Part shown: positions 18,901 to 26,643 of the stretch, in pieces
How the letters are laid out: each line of letters starts with the position of its first letter
Numbering within the stretch: position 1 is the first letter of the stretch
Assembly: GCF_035989885.1 (NCBI RefSeq)
Contig: NZ_CP108518.1
Span: 2,918,501 to 2,982,500, forward strand
Reading direction: 5' to 3'
DNA length: 64,000 bases
Source of the DNA: Streptomyces sp. NBC_01232
GTDB taxonomy: Bacteria; Actinomycetota; Actinomycetes; Streptomycetales; Streptomycetaceae
Program-made: the position numbers and the translations under genes
Notes under the pieces: model-generated
What the model was told of the DNA's origin: nothing
The model's input: the letters and a program-made list of their open reading frames with translations, nothing else
Databases searched by the model: none

Positions 18901-21900
18901 AGACCGTCTTGCCGCGGGCGTCCGTGGTGGACGTCGGCCGGTCGGCCGCGTCGTACGTGGTCGTGCGCTTGCCCGAGTCCGGGTCAACCGCCTCGATCTG
19001 CCGGTCGAGCTGGTCGTACTTGTAGGTCCACACGTTGTTCGCCGGGTCGGTGAGCTGCTTGAGCCTGCCCGTCGGCGTGTAGGTGTACTTGGTGGTGTCG
19101 TAGCCGGAGGTCGGACCGTTCGGCACCGGGGAGGCGCTCTTGTAGTGGCGGACCTCGGTGGTCCGGCCCTGGCCATCGGTCAGTGTCGTCGTGGGGGTGC
19201 CGCCGACCGGCGGGTCCACGTGGGTGCGGTCGCCGCCGTGGGTGACCGTGGTCCGCCACTGCTCACCGCCGGCCACGGCGGAGATCTGCGCGGTGGTGCG
19301 GCCCAGGCCGTCGTACTCGTACAGGGTCTGCGCGCCGACGTCGCCGTTGCGGACGATCAGCAGCTCGTCGGAGGCCGCGCCCGCCGCGTTGTACGTGGCG
19401 TTGACCTTGGCGATCTTGCTGGTCGGGGTGTAGAAGGTGTCCGCCACCATGCGGGTGCCGGAGGGGCCTTCCGTCTGCTTCTGACGCGGACGCAGCAGGC
19501 TGTCGTACAGCTCGTACTCGGCTCCGTAGGAGCCGTCGATCTCGATCTTCTCGGTCTTTACGGAGACCGGCTTGTCGAGGCGGTAGTTGTAGCTGTACTT
19601 GACGCTGGGCGTCTGGCCCCCGCTCTTCGAGCGGTCCGGGAGCCAGACGGAGACCAGGCGGCCGAGCGGGTCGAACGCCACGTCGCCGCGCTTGCCGTTC
19701 GGGTCGGTCTGCCCGGTGGACAGGCCCCAGGCGGGGTCGAAGTCCCTCGTGTTGACGTGACCGAGGGCGTTGGTGACCTTGGTCTGGGAGATGAGGCCGT
19801 TGACGTCGGTGTACGCCGTCTTGGTCTCGGCTGCCGAAGCGTCGATCTGGGACGTCGGACGACCGAAGGCGTCGTACGTAGTCGTGCCCGTGACCTTGTA
19901 GGTGGCCGCGGTCCCGTTGTGGGACGTCATGCGCTCGGTCTGCGTCGCGTTGCCCACCGTGGGCGCGGCGCCGAAGGCCAGGCCGTCGTACGCGGTGCGC
20001 TCGTCCGAGATCACCTGCGTCTTGCGGTCGGGGGCGGTGGCGCACTTGACCGAGACGGACTCGACCCGGGACGCCGCGCCGAGGATGTTGGCAGCCGCGT
20101 TGTCCGCGTAGGACGTACGGGTACAGGTGTCGTCGGCCGTGGTCGACAGATCGCCCAGGTCCTCCGCCTCCAGGATCCGGCCGGTGCCGTTCGTCAGGTC
20201 GTACGTCGCGTTCGACTCGCTCTCGCGACGGCCGTCGCCGCCCTCGGTCACGGTGTAGCCGCGCGTCTTGACGGTCCTGGTGAACGAGGCGTGGCTGGTG
20301 CCCCAGGTGTTGGTGTCCGTCGCGGTGTAGTGCCGCATCGGGGTTTTGATGACCTTGGAGACGAGCTTGTCGCCGTCGTAGGTGGCGGACTCCAGCTCGT
20401 GGCCGCTGAACTCCTGGTGGTCGGTGTACGTACCGCCCTCGGAGTCGGCCACCGTCACCGAGCGCGCGGTGCCGTCCGGCTTCTTGTCGCCGTCCATGCC
20501 CTGGAGGTACGTGTAGTCGATGCGGGTCTTGCCCGCGGCCGACCCGCCGGTGGTCACCTTGACCTTGCCGTAGCCCTGCCAGCCGCCCCAGGTGAGGTAC
20601 TTGTCCTCGGTCATGCCGTCGGGCTCGGCCTTACGCCAGGCCGCGGGGCCCTGGTACTCGTACTCGGTGACCTGTTCGGGGGATCCGCCTGTCCGGTCGG
20701 TCTCGATGACCTGCGCGACGACGTACTTGTGGAACCAGTCGGTGATCGGGTCGAGGAACCCCGGCGGGGACCAGACGACCGGGTAGCAACGCTTGGTGGA
20801 CTCCCCCGGCTTGGGCAGGGCGTCCTTCGTGCACTCCGCCGGGGCGTAGTTGACATCCAGCTGGGCGCCGGTCTCGCTCAGGACCGTGGACAGACGGAAG
20901 CGGTAGAAGGGATCGATGCTCTCGCTCAGGCCGTCGACCCGGTTCTTGAGCTGAGTACCCATCAGTTCGACCGAGGGGACCTTGGCGGTGCCGCCCCTGC
21001 GGCCCTCGTGGTCGATCTTGGACAGCCACAGGGTCTTGGACTGGTCGCCGTTGTCGGTGAACTGGTGCGTGAACGTCCAGGCTTCGACGTCGTCGTAGGT
21101 CGTGGCGTCCTTGCGGATCTGCGTGGTGACGCCGGTCAGCCGCTGACGGGTCCAGAAGGAGGCAGCGACCTGCGTGGCGTTGCACTTGGTGCTCGGCGCG
21201 CAGTACCGGTCCATCGGGACATCGGGCCAGAAGGCGGCGTTCGCCGTCTTGAAGTCGGCCGGGAGGCACTTGAAGGTATCGGTCTCCAGGCAGCGCTCCT
21301 TCGTGGTGAACACGACGCGGGCCGGGGCCTTGGCGGAGTAGACGGTGGCCTCGCGCTGGCCGTAGTCGATGCGCTTGAGGTAGCCGCCCGCCGTGTACGC
21401 GGTGCCGTTGACGTCGGTCTTGCCGTTCAGGGCGTAGTGGTTCGTCTCCTTGTTGAAGAAGTACGACATGACGTTGCCCTGGCGGTCCTTGACGTAGTCC
21501 AGGTTCCAGCGCCAGGCCTGCTGGCAGGAGGCGTTCGCGAAGGTGGCGTTGTAGCAGGGCTCACCCGTGTTGTTGCCGAAGACCGGGAGGGTCCAGACCG
21601 AGTCGGTCTGCTCGTTGCCCGTGGCCCAGCCCGGCAGACGGTTCTTGCCGAAGTAGTACTCGGTACCGTCGGACGTGGTGATCTTCCAGTGCTCGCCGTT
21701 GTTGTCGCCGTTCACGGCGCCGGTGAGCTGCTCGACCTTGGAACCGTCGTCGGAGGCGAGGCGCCACTTGCCGTCGGCGTCGCCCTTGATGATCTCGTTG
21801 GACGAGCCGTTGAGCATCACCGTTGCGTTGTCGAAGGCCCAGCACTGCTCGGCGGACGATGCCTGGCCGTCCTTCGCGCAGGGCTTGTAACGCCGCTCGA

Positions 21901-22930
21901 CGTAGCCGGGCTCGTAGGAGAAGCCCTCACCGACCCAGGAGCCCTGGTTGTTGGTGTCGGAGGTACGGCCGTCCGCGGACTGCGAGGAGTAGCCGAGTCC
22001 GAGCGACGGCACCTGGCCACCGGGGACCGGCGGCGTGCGCAGCGGGTACGACCAGGAGAAGCCGCCCGAGGAGTTCGACACGCTCCACTTCGCCGACGGG
22101 GCGAGCGGAGTGGCCGCGTAGTTGCCCTGAGAGGAAGAACCGCCCGCGGCCAGGGCCACCATCGAGCCGCCACCGGCCGAGCCGGCCGCCATGGCGGACA
22201 TGCCCGCCTGGCGCGCCGGGGCGCTCACGTCGGCGGAAACCGTCTTCGTCTTCGGGTCGTTGACCGTCTTGAGCGGCTTGGGCAGGTCGGGACAGGCGGC
22301 GGTGCCCGGGTCGGCGACCGCGGCGCAGGCCGGGAGCTGGACGAGCTGCAGGCGGGAGCCGTAGGCGCCGCCGAAGCCGTCGGCGAAGGCCGAGTAGTCG
22401 ACCTTCAGGCGGACGTCGCCGCCCGCCGGTGCCGTGTCGGCCCGCTGGACGCGCAGCAGGGCGCCGGCGCCGAGCTGGGTGGCGCGCTTGGGGTCGACGA
22501 CGTCGACCCGGACCTTGCCGGGGGCCTTTCCGCCGGAGACGGCGGCGGCCTTGAAGGACACCGCCGGGGCGGCGGCCTCCTTCGCGGGGGCGACGGCGAC
22601 CGGCAGGCCGCCGACCTTCACCGGCGCCGGGGCGGTGCCCGCGGCTGCCGGTACGGCGACCTCGGCGCTGCCGCTGCCGGGCCAGACGGGCTTGTCCAGC
22701 TTCTTGACGGCCGCCTTGGCGGTGGCGTTCGCCGGGCGGCCCTTGGACTTGGCCTTGGTTCCCTTGACGGGGTCGCCGAAGTTCTGGACTCCGGGCCGCT
22801 TGGTGCCGCCGGGGGCCAGTTCCAGCGCCTGGACGGACGAGGCGGACAGGGCGAGGCTCAGGCCGATGACGACTGAGCCCAGTGTTCGCCGGTGTATGCG
22901 CCGATTGAGCAATCGGCCGCGTAGAGACAT
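15986..22930 (-). CDS. Secreted RHS/YD-repeat polymorphic toxin with Hint and C-terminal deaminase-like domain
   Basis: The 2314-residue protein uses the ATG at 22930 (GGAG seven bases upstream; a TTG five codons earlier has none). A Sec-type signal peptide covers about 1-37 (basic RRIHRR, then GSVVIGLSLALSASSVQA). Many YD repeats (YDGLGRTT, YDAADRPT, YSYDQIGNVRS) lead to the RHS core near 1850-1890 (FLGKFITPDPVV, NAYAYAHNRPVSASDPSGL). A linker with hydrophobic helices precedes a Hint-like domain (about 2050-2195: HSFLPGTEVLLDDGSTKKIE to YVLAGVTPVLVHN). The last ~120 residues carry CAETQ and PCKGC, the zinc/catalytic pattern of the nucleic-acid/nucleotide deaminase superfamily, closest in feel to YwqJ-like deaminases. 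The RHS shell probably encloses and delivers the toxin. The immunity gene overlaps its stop. Confidence 0.88.
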   Translation of the reverse strand: MSLRGRLLNRRIHRRTLGSVVIGLSLALSASSVQALELAPGGTKRPGVQNFGDPVKGTKAKSKGRPANATAKAAVKKLDKPVWPGSGSAEVAVPAAAGTAPAPVKVGGLPVAVAPAKEAAAPAVSFKAAAVSGGKAPGKVRVDVVDPKRATQLGAGALLRVQRADTAPAGGDVRLKVDYSAFADGFGGAYGSRLQLVQLPACAAVADPGTAACPDLPKPLKTVNDPKTKTVSADVSAPARQAGMSAMAAGSAGGGSMVALAAGGSSSQGNYAATPLAPSAKWSVSNSSGGFSWSYPLRTPPVPGGQVPSLGLGYSSQSADGRTSDTNNQGSWVGEGFSYEPGYVERRYKPCAKDGQASSAEQCWAFDNATVMLNGSSNEIIKGDADGKWRLASDDGSKVEQLTGAVNGDNNGEHWKITTSDGTEYYFGKNRLPGWATGNEQTDSVWTLPVFGNNTGEPCYNATFANASCQQAWRWNLDYVKDRQGNVMSYFFNKETNHYALNGKTDVNGTAYTAGGYLKRIDYGQREATVYSAKAPARVVFTTKERCLETDTFKCLPADFKTANAAFWPDVPMDRYCAPSTKCNATQVAASFWTRQRLTGVTTQIRKDATTYDDVEAWTFTHQFTDNGDQSKTLWLSKIDHEGRRGGTAKVPSVELMGTQLKNRVDGLSESIDPFYRFRLSTVLSETGAQLDVNYAPAECTKDALPKPGESTKRCYPVVWSPPGFLDPITDWFHKYVVAQVIETDRTGGSPEQVTEYEYQGPAAWRKAEPDGMTEDKYLTWGGWQGYGKVKVTTGGSAAGKTRIDYTYLQGMDGDKKPDGTARSVTVADSEGGTYTDHQEFSGHELESATYDGDKLVSKVIKTPMRHYTATDTNTWGTSHASFTRTVKTRGYTVTEGGDGRRESESNATYDLTNGTGRILEAEDLGDLSTTADDTCTRTSYADNAAANILGAASRVESVSVKCATAPDRKTQVISDERTAYDGLAFGAAPTVGNATQTERMTSHNGTAATYKVTGTTTYDAFGRPTSQIDASAAETKTAYTDVNGLISQTKVTNALGHVNTRDFDPAWGLSTGQTDPNGKRGDVAFDPLGRLVSVWLPDRSKSGGQTPSVKYSYNYRLDKPVSVKTEKIEIDGSYGAEYELYDSLLRPRQKQTEGPSGTRMVADTFYTPTSKIAKVNATYNAAGAASDELLIVRNGDVGAQTLYEYDGLGRTTAQISAVAGGEQWRTTVTHGGDRTHVDPPVGGTPTTTLTDGQGRTTEVRHYKSASPVPNGPTSGYDTTKYTYTPTGRLKQLTDPANNVWTYKYDQLDRQIEAVDPDSGKRTTTYDAADRPTSTTDARGKTVSTVYDKLDRVLTTWDGPADTGTKLTEQRYDKAGWLGKQWASLRYINATEYFASVTQAMDEFYQPLKTAYTVPASSGTGLAGTYVFASAYNRDGTKQSDSLPAAGGLDAESLAYGYDDIQRLKSMTGTTSYVTNAIWSGRTLLQQLELNNGGKKVWQTFQYETGTDRLLNSKVDVYGSATGPVKESNYSYDQIGNVRSIADVAGSGTPDLQCFAYDYQARMTESWTPATTKAAAGASGTVGSQVPVSGSGPAACNTAPGASALGGPAPYWNSYTFDSVGNRLTETAHDTGLNATKDVKRTFTYKAGSHQVQKVVENTPTGDRQYTYGYDTAGNTTTRTIGGNTQTLEYNALGDPVKNSQPDDVTTPGTNEASETTFLYGPDGSRVQRKDATGTTVYLPGMELRLDAGTTTAKATRYYAFAGQSVAIRTPDKKLSFLASDHHGTAEMSIDATTGAVTQRRMDPYGNSRGTPQGTWKGEKGFVGGTIDASTGLTTIGAREYDPFLGKFITPDPVVDTSDAQQLNAYAYAHNRPVSASDPSGLYDPDERDFCRGRDDCTGGKWTPKPEKNPDPPTTEAENNLRNAEGEHNRTKAKIKNAVKQIAKILMDELGITAALDCFSSGDLGACGETALNIASSFAGGIAGKIAKKYAWPTEWGKAAALAKKLGGLALDLVDGVKSWFKTSEKVEKAKGALAAVKARLRGSGGSCPIQGKHSFLPGTEVLLDDGSTKKIEDVKIGDRITTTDPSTGETVTREVVGTIVTADDKDFVDLTMNTESGEAALVSTVTHPFWVESEQRFIEAGDLKPGMRLRTPAGNTVELSGMRFFNELRQTHDLTIEDVHAYYVLAGVTPVLVHNCGEASLDAQADAAEIRGSDYAAEYQSRSGHVYRSDNKESVTAPDYMADVFDELDHPMNGGCAETQCLSKAYAREGEAGARGGNMTVVHVSDQPKGDHGTPARPCKGCRRVMDKLGVNY

Positions 22931-22972
22931 CAGTGCACTCCACAAAAGAGGGGCAGGAAGGTACTGCGGAAG

Positions 22973-23016
22973 CGGACAGGTGTGCCCGCCCTGCGAGGGG
23001 CGGGCACACCTGTCCG
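22973..23016 (-). terminator. 18-bp perfect stem between LamG and RHS genes
   Basis: The arms 22973-22990 and 22999-23016 are fully complementary with an 8-base loop (CTGCGAGG). It starts 10 bp after the LamG gene stop and ends 43 bp before the RHS ATG, so it may reduce transcription into the toxin gene or stabilise the upstream message. Confidence 0.75.
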
Positions 23017-23025
23017 GGGAGGGGT

Positions 23026-26000
23026 CTAGCTCTGGGCCAGCTCGATCGTGCTGGCGAGCTGGACGACGGAGATCGGGTCGAGGGCGCCGTTGTAGGCGCG
23101 GACCTCGTCGATGGCTCCGGCGAAGTACTCGGCGTTGCCGCGGGCCGAACGGCCCACCTGGAGCCCGCCGGTGGCGGCCCAGGTCGTGTTGTCCACGCCC
23201 TGCGCCGCGGCCAGCTGGCCGTTGACGTACAGGCGGATCTGACCGGCGAACGCGTCGTAGACGACGGCCAGGTGCTGGCCGACGGGGTTGGTGTCGGGCA
23301 GGACCTGGTTCTCGGAGAAGGCCGTCACCGAGGCTCCGGCCGTGTCGGTCGTGGCCACGGCCAGCTCCCAGCGCTTGGTGGCGCCCTGGTAGCGGACCTG
23401 GACCCGGTTGGCGTTCGTACCGGGCAGCGAGAACACCGTCTGCGAGGCCGTGGCGTCCTGCGAGGCGATCTGGACGCGCGCCGAGAGCGTGAAGCTCGTG
23501 GCTCCGGTGACCGGGGCGGCCGCCGTCGAGGCGTAGTCCCCGTTGCCGTCGAGGAGCATGTGGCCCGTTCCGACCATGGCGTCGACCGGCGGCGGGTCGG
23601 CCAGCGGGTCGGGGTTCGGGACGTAGATGGCCGCGTTGCCGGCCATCGTCAGGCCCTGGCCGTTGCCCGCCTCGGGGGAGGTTCCGGACTGGGCCGTGTT
23701 GAGCTGCCAGTAGCCCTTGCGCTCCGGCCTGACCGTCTTGATGTCGGTGATCTGGGCGGGCAGGAGCGGCCGGCTGAAGACCCGGACCTCGGCGAGGTCG
23801 CCGACGAAGGCGTCCTCGTAGCCCGCCTTGTCGATGTGGCGGCCGATCTGCAGTGCGCCGTAGGACTTCCAGGTGGAGCGGCGGACCGTCTCACCCTTGA
23901 GGTCCTTGTCGACGTACAGCTGGATCTTGCCCGCGGCACCGTCGTAGATGCCGGTCAGCAGCACCCACTGGTCCTTGACCGGGGTGACACCGGTGGACAG
24001 GGCCTTCCATTCGCCGAGGGTGTCGACGTCGTCGACCGGGACGGAGAACTTCCAGGTCTTGGCCATGGCGTCGTAGCCGAGGACGAAGCCCGGCTCGCCG
24101 GTGCCGTCCTGGCTGATGACCGTCATGTCGCGGCTCAGGTCCGCGGGCCGGACCCAGGCGCTGACGCTGAAGCCCTTGAGGGTGTCCAGCACCGTGCTGC
24201 CCGCGTCGACCCAGCTGCCGGCGGTGCCGTCGAAGCGGGCCGCGCGGTCGATGGTGCCGCCCGGGCCGGGGACGCCGAAGGTGACACCCGGGCCGAAGCC
24301 GGCCGGGTACTTGCCCTGCTCCTCGTCGGCGGCGTTGCCGCCCGCCTCGTCGGCGAGGTTCCACTGCGCGGCCGCGGCTGCGCCTGCGGCGACGTAGAAG
24401 GAGTGACGGGCGATGGCACTCGGGTGCCCCGCCTTGTCGACCGCGACGACTTCGACCCAGTGCGGACCGGAGCGGGTGGGCGTCCAGGTCACCGAGGCCG
24501 GGCCGCCCGCCGTGGTGTTGGCGACCTCCTTGGCGGTCTCACCGGCGAAGGTGTAGCGGTACTTGACGATGTCCGTGTCGGGCACGGTGTCGTTCGGGTT
24601 GGGCGAGAAGGTGAACGTGCCGGGAGCCCCGACACCGTCGTGGTAGACGTTGGTGGCCGGGTACTGGGTGCTGAAGACGTTCGGCTTGCCCGGGAACGTC
24701 TTGTCGTACATGAACTCGCACTTGCCGCTCCACGGCCCCCATCCGTCGCCGTCATGGGCGGCGACGCTCCAGGAGATGGCCGTGTTCTCGGGGATCGTCG
24801 TGCGGGCGGTGTGCTCGAAGGGGGTGGAGCTGGTCGGCGCCTTGTAGTTCGTGTCCTCCTCGTAGGACTTGGCGGCGCCCGCCGCGTCCTTCCACTCCAG
24901 CTTGAAGCGGACCTTGACCTGCTCGCCCGCGTCGGCGTCGTTCGCGATGGCGCGCAGCGTCGGCGGCACGTCGCTGTAGGGCCGGCCGGTACCCGTGACG
25001 CAGGCGCCACCGGGGTTGGACGACATGGAGGTGGTGTTGATCAGGCCCGGCAGCGTGTTGTAGCTGATGCTCAGGTACGCGTTGCCGCAGACCCGCTTCC
25101 AGCCGCCGAAGCTGCCCTCGTTCTGGGCCTTGAGGTTGAAGAGCATCGAGGGCCAGCCCTCGTTGGCCGCGGTGCGCACGCTGTTGGTCAGGCCGCCGGA
25201 GGCACCGGACTTGAAGTGCATGTTGGCCTGGGACGTGCAGCTCGTCGGCTGGATCTTCTCGTTGAGCGTCTCCAGCGTCGTCAGCGTCACGTTCTGGGTG
25301 TTGTTCCAGTTGCTGCCGCTGTCGATGTGGGCGCTGCTGCCGCCGATCCGCTGGAGCTGGATGGGTTCGGCCCGGGCGTCGGCCCAGTACACGTGCTGGA
25401 CGCGCGCGCTGAAGGTGGCGCCGAGGATCTGCTTGCCGCTGTAGAAGGACAGCGGGATCTGGAAGGCCACACGGCGCGTGCCGACACCGGCGCAGGAGGC
25501 GGCGCTGTAGTCCGTCGGGCACTTGCCCACGCCCGCGCTGCCGGAGTACTGCCACTCGCCCACCGTGGGCTTGCCCGACATGACGCCGGTCCAGCCCGAG
25601 CGGTCGGCCGTCTTCTGGATCGGGTCGATGACCACGGGGAAGACCGTCGCGCCGTCACGCAGCAGCTTCTGGTCGGGGACCAGGGTCAGCTTGTCCTTGG
25701 ACACCTCGATGCCGAGGGCCGCGGCCTTGCCGCCGCCGCCCGGGCCTTCGAGGGCCGGAGCCAGCTCCGCGGCGGCGGCCGGCCCGGTGGGGGCGTCGGC
25801 GCGGGCCGCGGACAGCGACTGGGCCACGGCCTTGGGGCCCTTGGTGCGGGCGGCGGCCTCCTGGGAGGCGGCCGAGTCCCACATGGACGGGGCACCGGAC
25901 TGGAAGACCGTGCCGCCGACCGTGCTGTCCTCGGCGGTGACGGCGCCGTTCGCGTCCTTCTTGTACGTCAGGCCCTTGGCCTTGAGGCCGAGGTCCAGGC

Positions 26001-26643
26001 GCGTCAGGCGCGGGTCGGCGGCGGCCTGCGGGGTCTTGACGACCAGCAGGTGGCCGAAGCCGTTGGCCTCGGCGCGCACCTTGAGGTCGACGCCCGGCAG
26101 CGCGTCCGGGTACGTGGCGGTGTCGCCGTCGAGCACGGGCGCGGGGAGCTTGCCGTAGGGCCAGGTCAGCGCCATCTCATGGGTGTTGCGGGTCATCGTG
26201 ACGAACGGCTTGCCGGCCGCGCCGTCGGAGAAGGCCAGACCGACGGTGGTCGCCTTCGGGACGACACTGCCGTCCGCGCGCTTGACCAGCGTCTTGTCGA
26301 TGTCGACCCACTTGCCGTTCTTCACGGCGTGCACCGGTTCGGTGTACTCGCGGGCCGTGTACGAGCCGTCCGGCGCGGCGAAGATCTCCCGCTGCTCGGT
26401 GCGCAGGCCGAGGACCTCGACCTGCTTGCCGCTCTTGCGGGCCGCGACCCGGGCCTCCGACTCCGTCTGGACGGGGGTGCCGACGGCGACGGGCTCCTGG
26501 GTACGGGCCGTGTCGGGGCCCTCCCAGATGTCCAGGCCGAGGGTGGTGGCCACGACGGCGCCGGCGGTCACCGCGGCGATCGAGGCGCGGCGCAGCACGG
26601 TGCGGCCGATGCCGCGGGAGGTGCGTGGCTGGTGCGTCATCAT
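23026..26643 (-). CDS. Secreted large protein with two LamG/concanavalin-like domains
   Basis: The 1205-residue protein starts at tandem ATGs (MMTHQPRTSRG) overlapping the upstream stop (ATGA). A signal peptide is visible (RTVLRRASIAAVTAGAVVATTLGL). The N-terminal 550 residues include repeated Tyr/Asp-rich beta segments and a cysteine-containing region (GKCPTDYSAASCAGVGTRRV). An Ig/fibronectin-like stretch lies around 560-750. Two LamG-like jellyroll domains follow (about 757-975 with FSVSAWVRPADLSRDMTVIS and AEVRVFSRPLLPAQI; about 1027-1205 with FTLSARVQIASQ and IDEVRAYNGALDPISVVQL). Such proteins commonly sit just upstream of RHS/Hint toxins in Streptomyces (known pattern). It may bind surface glycans or help present the toxin; that role is inference. 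Confidence 0.88.
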   Translation of the reverse strand: MMTHQPRTSRGIGRTVLRRASIAAVTAGAVVATTLGLDIWEGPDTARTQEPVAVGTPVQTESEARVAARKSGKQVEVLGLRTEQREIFAAPDGSYTAREYTEPVHAVKNGKWVDIDKTLVKRADGSVVPKATTVGLAFSDGAAGKPFVTMTRNTHEMALTWPYGKLPAPVLDGDTATYPDALPGVDLKVRAEANGFGHLLVVKTPQAAADPRLTRLDLGLKAKGLTYKKDANGAVTAEDSTVGGTVFQSGAPSMWDSAASQEAAARTKGPKAVAQSLSAARADAPTGPAAAAELAPALEGPGGGGKAAALGIEVSKDKLTLVPDQKLLRDGATVFPVVIDPIQKTADRSGWTGVMSGKPTVGEWQYSGSAGVGKCPTDYSAASCAGVGTRRVAFQIPLSFYSGKQILGATFSARVQHVYWADARAEPIQLQRIGGSSAHIDSGSNWNNTQNVTLTTLETLNEKIQPTSCTSQANMHFKSGASGGLTNSVRTAANEGWPSMLFNLKAQNEGSFGGWKRVCGNAYLSISYNTLPGLINTTSMSSNPGGACVTGTGRPYSDVPPTLRAIANDADAGEQVKVRFKLEWKDAAGAAKSYEEDTNYKAPTSSTPFEHTARTTIPENTAISWSVAAHDGDGWGPWSGKCEFMYDKTFPGKPNVFSTQYPATNVYHDGVGAPGTFTFSPNPNDTVPDTDIVKYRYTFAGETAKEVANTTAGGPASVTWTPTRSGPHWVEVVAVDKAGHPSAIARHSFYVAAGAAAAAQWNLADEAGGNAADEEQGKYPAGFGPGVTFGVPGPGGTIDRAARFDGTAGSWVDAGSTVLDTLKGFSVSAWVRPADLSRDMTVISQDGTGEPGFVLGYDAMAKTWKFSVPVDDVDTLGEWKALSTGVTPVKDQWVLLTGIYDGAAGKIQLYVDKDLKGETVRRSTWKSYGALQIGRHIDKAGYEDAFVGDLAEVRVFSRPLLPAQITDIKTVRPERKGYWQLNTAQSGTSPEAGNGQGLTMAGNAAIYVPNPDPLADPPPVDAMVGTGHMLLDGNGDYASTAAAPVTGATSFTLSARVQIASQDATASQTVFSLPGTNANRVQVRYQGATKRWELAVATTDTAGASVTAFSENQVLPDTNPVGQHLAVVYDAFAGQIRLYVNGQLAAAQGVDNTTWAATGGLQVGRSARGNAEYFAGAIDEVRAYNGALDPISVVQLASTIELAQS

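Noticed and set aside
16769..22876. Very long open frame on the plus strand opposite the RHS gene
   Set aside because: It is an antisense shadow caused by third-position GC; its composition (Val/Gly/Arg/Leu only) has no domain, and the minus-strand gene shows clear RHS and Hint motifs.
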